From positions 23,712 through 87,711 of the forward strand of contig MU602694.1 of assembly GCA_025201865.1 (NCBI GenBank): a stretch of 64,000 nt of DNA. The letters run 5' to 3'. The position numbers were made by a program, and so were the translations under genes. Shown piece after piece: positions 58,049 to 64,000 of the stretch; the first letter of the stretch is position 1; the number at the start of each line of letters is the position of its first letter. Under the pieces are notes generated by a model. The model did no database searches, was not told the origin of the DNA, and was given only the letters and a program-made list of their open reading frames with translations. This DNA comes from Ramicandelaber brevisporus (lineage: Eukaryota; Kickxellomycota; Ramicandelaberales; Ramicandelaberaceae).

Positions 58049-58997
58049 ATGGATAGATGGATGGATGTCGCGTGGATCGGCCAGCTCTCTGAGAAGATGC
58101 AATGCCAAGCCAAAATTGACCAATGAAAATTCACTAATCTTTCGATTAATTTTTGCCGACTGGAAAAATAGTTGGCACTGGCATCCAGTCAATCACTCAA
58201 TCAGACAATGTGGTATAGAAGCTGTAGTAGTCACATATAAATGAATCCTTTTTAGGTTTTAGTTATTTTTGTAGATTAACGATTTGTATCAAACCGGGTG
58301 TAAATCCGATCAACTCTTGATACCTCAGCATATGCAGCACAGCTTTCAACTTTAGAGCTGCTGGCAAACTCTGCCAATTTCTGGTTTGCCACTCCATGTT
58401 GACAGCTTATCCGCATTCATTACTTGATAGCGATGTTCTTTGTATGCAATATGTGGCAGCAACAATCGCAGCAACAAGTAGATATTGATCAGTATCTTCC
58501 TTTGACACCTTTTTATTTAAAACATCCACTTTCGTGCTCTTTCCATATTCATATTGGCAACTGCATAATAATTGAACACATATATTTACTCTTTATATAT
58601 CTCACAAGCTCTCTCCAAATTAACATCGTCTACTTTGAACTCAAGAACATTGTTTTTGGATGTAGACAATATGCTCCAAAGTTATGAACAAACCAAAACA
58701 AAATAACAAGAGTTGATTGAAAAGCATTGAAACTCAACACCAACTAGTAAACATGCACAACCATTGTTAGACAGGTTCGTAATTCTTCACTGCCAATTCT
58801 AAGCACTCCAATGGTTTACAATTCTTCATCCTGATCATCATCGCCGATAGGGTTGCAATTTGGATGTATTGCAAACCATGTCGGTCGAATCACGATTATA
58901 TTTTCCTTCGAACTTTTGGTGCAAAAAAAAAACCAATCTCTTTTTAAATCCTCAAAAACAGCTTCGACTCCCCTCTCCCTCTTTCCCCGAAGGCAAG
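57910..58997. other. 1.1-kb divergent intergenic region with possible gene relics
   Basis: The first part has a GGGCGGTGGGCGGTGGGCGG repeat (58016-58047) in the leader of the MIT-like gene. A 44-codon minus-strand frame at 58263-58397 (MEWQTRNWQSLPAALKLKAV onward) has F-box-like spacing, and further leucine-rich fragments lie upstream to 58690. This may be a decayed minus-strand gene, but I cannot prove it. The last 300 bases are the leader of the gene at 58998. Confidence 0.35.
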
Positions 58998-60881
58998 ATG
59001 AGCTTGCCGAGGCTACGGTTGCGGCGGATAGTGGCTGGCGGTGCACGGTACAGACTACCCGCGAGCCAGCTGATCTGCTCTCTAAGGGTGGTTCGTTTGT
59101 TTGCTCGACCGCTCATGTCGGCTGCAACGGAAAGAACAGCTGATCTACCGTACTTGACACACGCCATCTCAAGTAGCAATGGTAATGGTAGCAGCAATGG
59201 TAGCAGCAGCAATGGTAGCAGCAGCAATAGTGGCAATAGTGGCAGCAGTGGTCGCGCTCAGCAGTCTACTCAAACGTATATTCGAACACTAAAATACGAG
59301 TTAAGTGAGATTAGAAGGCGGCTTCCATACTTGAGCAGACACCATTCATCCAAGTCACCGTCATCTGGATCAGCGGACGCATTGCTCGAGACTGATCATT
59401 TGTTTGAAACGGTTGACAAGGCAGTGCGTATGCACCATCAGCTAGAGTCAATGGCATCAACAGCAGAGTCACAGGCTGACTTGACGCGGATATCAAATAT
59501 ACCACAGTTTGACTACTTGGGTCATGCAACTGCAATCATTGATTCACTCGTGAATATCAGGCAGATTGACTTTGCCAGGTGGCCATCACATGATCAGCAT
59601 CTCATCTACCTGAGATATCTAACTGCAACTGGCCAGCTAGAAAGAGCACTCGATCACATTCAGAGAGTCAATCAGCCAACTATAGCAATGTACGAGACGC
59701 TTTTGGCCACTTTTGTTAACGTGGATGAAATCATCACCGTTGACTGGATGCGGGAGAGAATAAGCGAACTGGAACAGCGTGGCTTGCAACTGAGTGGGAA
59801 GCTGGCATCGTTCATCACACGGCATTGTGTTAGAATATTTAAGACAAACAGTGGTGGTGTGGATGGCAATGAATACGACGTCATGTTTGTTCAAAGGAAG
59901 CGACTGAGTGCGAATGCAAAGCCAGATGAAACTGGTGAAATTCCGCATGTTTACCATTTCAGATTGCCCTTTGTACTGAGGTTTCTCAGCGAAGATGGAG
60001 TTGAATTGCCCAGAGATCAGCAGCCGCAGAGGAGGATCAGCAAAGAACAAAGAGACACTCTATTGAAAATGGCAAATTCACTGCCTGAGATCCTGCTGGC
60101 AAATGAAGTCGCTGATAAGCTAAAATATCAATCACCAAATGTTGTTCATAGGAAGCTACAGCTGGAGAGATTGATACTGGCAATAGCATTGCATGATCAG
60201 GATGGAATACGAAATGTCATTGGACCGTGTTTTGATTATCCGTGGCTACTATGCAAAGACATCCCATCAGAACTACAGCAGCCATTATTTATCATGTTGA
60301 GACAGAATGGAGATGACACAGTTGACGATCCAGTTGATCATGCAAGGAGAGCAGCTGAAGAAGCCGCACTCACATTGGAACCAAAGAATGCAAAATCACT
60401 ACAATTTATACATCCATCCACATTGTACATGTTAATCAAATTCAATATTATAAAACATCGATACAGTTTAGCTGTTGTGTGGTTTGAAGTTATGCGTGTA
60501 ATTTGGCAAGCGCAGCTACACAGAATAACATCCTCAGCAACAGACATTCACAATACACATATTGATTTGTTTCGCTCTGCGCTGACATCCACTTATACAA
60601 TGATGCTCGATTTGGTTGGTAGAAGGCGGCCGAGTATTGAAGATTCGGTAAGGCTACTGGATGGCATGATTCGTGACAATATTGATATCCAGCCGATTCA
60701 CATCAGTACTGCTCTCGAGTGCTGCACATTGCGCCAGCGAGGGTTATACCCGCCTACACGTGGCACGTCAATTGAGCAAAACAGCGAACTACGAGCAGAC
60801 CAGTTTGAGCTCATGTGGAACATCTTTGAGCGATATTGTCTCAACTCAGCAACAGAATCAGGCAATTGGCGGTGGCAGCAA

Positions 60882-60914
<33 letters not shown>

Positions 60915-61289
60915 AAGCAATCATACTTTCCAGGTGAGAGAATGACACTGCCAATCCTGGCTACAGTCATGAGGGCGATGGCAGAGTTGGGACATTGGGC
61001 AAGAGTCAGAAGGATATTCGATGTGTACCAGCAGGTTATCATCACTCCTGAGTTTGAGCATGGCTTGGCTCAGAGAAGCGTTGCACCGCCAACGACGTCG
61101 AGTATGGATGAAATGCTGGTCAGGATACGGCAGAGAGTGGTTGTCTTGGCCATCCAAGCACTAGCATACGAAGGCGACATTACACGGGCAAACTGGTGCT
61201 ATTCGATTCTGCAGCGGCGAGGCCTGTTTGTGGATGATGAAACCAACCAGCTCCTAACTTCTGCTAGAGCTAACTTGCGTCGTTCATAG
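58998..61289 (+). CDS. Probable mitochondrial helical-repeat (PPR-like) protein
   Basis: The protein is 763 residues from MSLPRLRLRRIVAGGARYRL. That start gives a strong mitochondrial presequence (many Arg, no acids in the first 40); an upstream in-frame ATG at 58860 would put 46 residues before it. A Ser/Asn/Gly linker (about 55-85) follows. The rest is alpha-helical, with pairs resembling pentatricopeptide units: LIYLRYLTATGQLERALDHI, then TLYMLIKFNIIKHRYSLAVV, and LATVMRAMAELGHWARVRRI near the end. A poly-Gln tract (about 625-640) is inserted between helices. PPR proteins typically bind organellar RNA for processing or translation, as with Ccm1 or Pet309 in yeast. The repeats are divergent, so the family call is tentative. 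Confidence 0.5.
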
Positions 61290-61620
61290 AGTTCCATCCT
61301 TTATTTTTCTTTCCTTTGCATAATTGCTTTATTCAATGCCCAACATACACAACAATGCCAAGTTCATCCCTAAACCAGGTGGAAAGTTCTGAAGTGGGAG
61401 AGAGGGGGAACTTCATGGAAGGAGGGGAGCGAGGGTCACACACACACACACACGCATGCACAACAATGACCACTGTGGAATCGAATGGAAGGAAGGAAGG
61501 GCAGAAGTTGCACCAGCGAGCGTCATGTTTATGAATGTGCCGGATTTGACTACCCAAACTTTTTTTTTTCAATTTTCTTTTCTCTCTGCCATCTTCGCAC
61601 ACGTACACATCCCATACTCG

Positions 61621-61653
<33 letters not shown>

Positions 61654-61661
61654 CCAACGTA
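61290..61661. other. Intergenic region upstream of the penta-EF-hand gene
   Basis: Contains a CA run (61437-61455), a GGAAGGAAGG stretch, a T run (61560-61569) and a CAACAG-type repeat (61622-61651) just before the ATG. All are probably leader sequence. No other gene. Confidence 0.4.
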
Positions 61662-62204
61662 ATGTACGGCGCTGATCCACGCTACGGTTTCTTTATGGCG
61701 GTCGACCAGGACCGTTCTGGCCGCATCAACTCCACCGAGCTCCAGGCAGCCTTGATGAACGGCGACTGGACCCGCTTCTCCATGTCGACCATCGAGCTGC
61801 TCATCAACATGTTCGATAGGGACCAGTCTGGAACTCTCGAGTTCAACGAGTTCGTTGGAGTGTGGAACTATATTGAGCAGTGGAAGCCAATCTTCTTTGC
61901 GGCCGACAAGGACCGCAGTGGCTCAATCGACAAGGGAGAATTGATGGGTGCCCTCAGACAGTTTGGTCTCAATGTCCAGCCAAGCTTTGTGGACACTGCA
62001 ATCAAGAAGCTGGCTGCCAAGCAGGGCAATGCCAAGGCGTGCTACAGACAGCCGCCAGCCAGCGTCAACTTTGATGGCTTCATCTTCATTTGTGTTCTTG
62101 TTAACAATCTGACCAGCGCATTCCGTTCACTCGACAAGGATCAGAATGGTGTCATCCAGATTGGCTACCATCAGTTCCTTGAGCTGTCTCTTGCTACTCG
62201 TTAA
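61662..62204 (+). CDS. Penta-EF-hand calcium-binding protein (ALG-2/peflin-like)
   Basis: A 180-residue protein with the penta-EF-hand pattern. EF1 is DQDRSGRINSTEL (about residues 14-26), EF2 (after the connecting helix) is DRDQSGTLEFNEF and EF3 is DKDRSGSIDKGEL. A degenerate fourth hand follows, and EF5 is DKDQNGVIQIGYHQF near the C terminus. Calcium ligands at positions 1, 3, 5 and 12 are intact in EF1 to EF3. The usual Gly/Pro-rich N-terminal tail is absent, the protein starting MYGADPRYGFF directly before EF1. Yeast Pef1 and animal ALG-2 act in polarised growth, ER export or ESCRT-linked repair. The exact partner is unknown. Confidence 0.88.
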   Translation: MYGADPRYGFFMAVDQDRSGRINSTELQAALMNGDWTRFSMSTIELLINMFDRDQSGTLEFNEFVGVWNYIEQWKPIFFAADKDRSGSIDKGELMGALRQFGLNVQPSFVDTAIKKLAAKQGNAKACYRQPPASVNFDGFIFICVLVNNLTSAFRSLDKDQNGVIQIGYHQFLELSLATR

Positions 62205-62291
62205 TCTTGTCTTTAAACCTAACTGTCTTCTTTTGTCCTTATCCTACTATCAAAAAAATCCCTAGAAGTTCTCATTAAAGTATGTTAACAA

Positions 62292-63773
62292 TCATTTAGC
62301 ACGTTTGATGACTCGATAGGCGGTTACCTCAGGATGCATCTTCTTTATTGCATTGATGCCTTTATTGGAATAGTTAATCATTGCCAAGCGTCTTGTGTTG
62401 GGGAATAGCGCAAGGAAGGCACACAGAGAGTTATGCTCTACGCAACTTCCTAAAGTAATCATGCGCACAGACAGATTCACACGGCCTTCAAACACTGCCT
62501 TTATGTCAGCGCCAAGTTTGGCTGGATCAAAATACATAGACTGAAGGTTTGGAGCACAGTGTATCGCAACAGACAGGTAGTCGAGGTTCGTCACAAGAGG
62601 TCCATTGCGTGGTGGCATTTGCACGCATTCGAGCTCGATGAGATTAGGAAACACTGCCTTTGGAGGATTAGCATTGTCCATACGGGTGCCAGCAGACAGA
62701 GAAAAGGTTAGTCGTTCAAGACGGGGGAGACACTCAGCCATGACTTCAAGCCTTGCTAGGAACTTGCACTTCTCAAGTTCCAGATGAGTAACACCGGGGA
62801 GCTGCCGAATGGCCTGTTCAAATACATTCCTTTGCCTGCAATATTCGAGCGTAAACTTGGTAATCTGTGGCCATTCGTTTGCAAAGATTCCATTGAAGCC
62901 ATCTTCGTAGTTTCGAGTGCAATCCATTTTGAGGCAGCGGAGAGCGGCAAATCTTACTGGCGTAAACGAATCAAATCCGCACAGCGAGTTCCGTGGGCCA
63001 TACGAGTTGAATGCCACCGATAGCTTTGTCAGACGTGGGAAGCTGTAGCTGTTGTTCAAAATGGTGCATCGGCCAGCAGCGGTGAGCTCAAGAGAGTTCA
63101 CTGTCGGCGCTAGTGCGGAGACATCTGCTGGAATCCTGGATGGGGTGTCTGCAAGAGAAATGTTGAACGTGTGCACACCAAGATCCACTAGTCTTTCCGC
63201 CAAACGACATATATACGCCAAACCGTCATTGTTAACATATGTCATATCCCATTCAACCTCCATATACCTGCCACGCTCTTTAATTTCTGTCAGCCAGTCG
63301 ACAACTTCATTTCCAGCTCGATACTTCCTCTTGCCATAGAGTTTGATGCGCTGCAGGTGTGGCAGTAGAATGTCAGTCATGTTGGTGAATACCTCCTCAA
63401 ATCGATTGAGCCTAATAGACAGCTGAACCACATTTGGAATCGCAGAGAGAGGAATCAATCGACTTGGATTGTCCCAAAACGCTACGTGCGTCTGGCGAAC
63501 CAAATGGCCGTATCGCTGCCATGCTGACACTGGAATGAGTTTCATTAGATCATACCACAATGCATCTAGGTTACGCCAGATTCTGGTTGCAGCAACTTCG
63601 TGGAAAGCCTTGCTGACAGTCAGCACACCGGCAGCTTGTCGGATCGAAAGATGCAGGCTGATCTCTTCAAGCAACTCCCAAGGCAGATCGAGCAGTCGAA
63701 GCTGACGCGGTTGGAAGGCAGTGCGCCAGTGATCGGGCGGCTTCTCGGCATGAGAAGTGAAGTCAAAGTTCAT
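62292..63773 (-). CDS. F-box/leucine-rich-repeat protein
   Basis: The protein is 494 residues from MNFDFTSHAEK. The in-frame upstream ATG would add a run translated from a CAAA repeat, which is probably leader. The N-terminal F-box (about residues 25-65) reads LLDLPWELLEEISLHLSIRQ, then VLTVSKAFHEVAATRIWRN. Leucine-rich repeats follow (VVQLSIRLNRFEEVF, VNSLELTAAGRCTILNN, VTHLELEKCKFLARLEV). The family acts as substrate adaptors in SCF ubiquitin ligases through Skp1. Substrate is unknown. It is convergent with the penta-EF-hand gene (87 bases between stops). Confidence 0.8.
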   Translation of the reverse strand: MNFDFTSHAEKPPDHWRTAFQPRQLRLLDLPWELLEEISLHLSIRQAAGVLTVSKAFHEVAATRIWRNLDALWYDLMKLIPVSAWQRYGHLVRQTHVAFWDNPSRLIPLSAIPNVVQLSIRLNRFEEVFTNMTDILLPHLQRIKLYGKRKYRAGNEVVDWLTEIKERGRYMEVEWDMTYVNNDGLAYICRLAERLVDLGVHTFNISLADTPSRIPADVSALAPTVNSLELTAAGRCTILNNSYSFPRLTKLSVAFNSYGPRNSLCGFDSFTPVRFAALRCLKMDCTRNYEDGFNGIFANEWPQITKFTLEYCRQRNVFEQAIRQLPGVTHLELEKCKFLARLEVMAECLPRLERLTFSLSAGTRMDNANPPKAVFPNLIELECVQMPPRNGPLVTNLDYLSVAIHCAPNLQSMYFDPAKLGADIKAVFEGRVNLSVRMITLGSCVEHNSLCAFLALFPNTRRLAMINYSNKGINAIKKMHPEVTAYRVIKRAK

Positions 63774-64000
63774 CAAAAGAAATACTGAGGTTGATAGCAC
63801 AAACAAACAAACAAACAAACGTCAACTCTGTTCACAAAGATAAGTAAAAAGTATCAAAGGCTGTTACGAGTTATAATTGATTAAAACAATACTCGGTGCA
63901 GTGGTTATAGCCCAGCGCTGAGTTGGAGGATACGCTGTGGCCGCGCCGTCGCTCGGGTTTGCTGAGCGCGCCGGATGCCGCACTGTGACATGGACATTCA

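Noticed and set aside
63890-64000. Possible tRNA or other RNA gene in the GC-rich window end
   Set aside because: No A-box/B-box pair and no cloverleaf could be drawn; the sequence runs out of the window.

Overview
This is a gene-dense, intron-poor nuclear segment of a eukaryote using the standard genetic code: TAA, TAG and TGA all end recognisable genes. The gene set points to a fungus. It includes a NoxR-type NADPH-oxidase regulator (TPR plus PB1), a CBM21 glycogen-targeting subunit of protein phosphatase 1, a mucin-like wall/surface protein, fungal-style F-box/LRR proteins and a Pol I second subunit close to yeast Rpa135. Nearly every gene is a single open frame, and CAG/CAA (poly-Gln) tracts and CT/CA-rich leaders abound. 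An early-diverging or otherwise intron-poor fungus is my best guess; I cannot fix the phylum from the sequence alone.

Layout. 1-300: end of a zinc-finger gene whose paralogue lies at 48.7-50.7 kb. 0.8-1.7 kb: unknown AT-hook-like protein. 1.9-6.0 kb: cohesin SMC3. 6.4-7.9 kb: HSL-type esterase. 8.3-10.3 kb (minus): fungal orphan, perhaps BTB-like. 10.97-11.9 kb (minus): ZC3HC1/Rsm1-type zinc finger. 14.4-17.9 kb: PP1 glycogen-targeting subunit. 18.4-20.8 kb (minus): NoxR. 22.3-22.6 kb: CENP-X/MHF2. 22.7-23.6 kb: mitoribosomal mS35. 23.8-30.0 kb (minus): giant seven-helix receptor. 30.3-31.3 kb (minus): Mis14/NSL1-like kinetochore protein. 31.8-34.0 kb (minus): Arg/Ala/Gly/Gln repeat protein with a signal segment. 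35.0-37.5 kb (minus): mucin-like membrane protein. 39.3-41.0 kb: SR splicing factor, the one gene with a clear intron. 41.5-43.5 kb: long-chain acyl-CoA synthetase. 43.6-44.3 kb (minus): orphan. 44.7-45.7 kb (minus): membrane RING-H2 ligase. 46.1-47.6 kb (minus): NOP53. 47.9-48.4 kb: broken F-box/LRR gene. 48.7-50.7 kb: internally duplicated zinc-finger protein. 51.0-55.0 kb: RNA polymerase I RPA135. 55.1-57.9 kb (minus): MIT-like protein. 59.0-61.3 kb: probable mitochondrial helical-repeat protein. 61.7-62.2 kb: penta-EF-hand protein. 62.3-63.8 kb (minus): F-box/LRR protein.

The genes are mostly unrelated housekeeping genes. Themes recur: chromosome segregation (SMC3, CENP-X, Mis14-like), ribosome production (RPA135, NOP53, mS35), and signalling or surface functions (receptor, NoxR, mucin-like protein). 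I see no operon, CRISPR array, biosynthetic cluster or convincing RNA gene. The most unusual signals are the dispersed, internally duplicated zinc-finger family (one copy with a premature stop), a near-perfect 68-nt hairpin at 23684-23751, the low-complexity cationic repeat protein with a full-length antisense open frame, and the stop-interrupted F-box relic.
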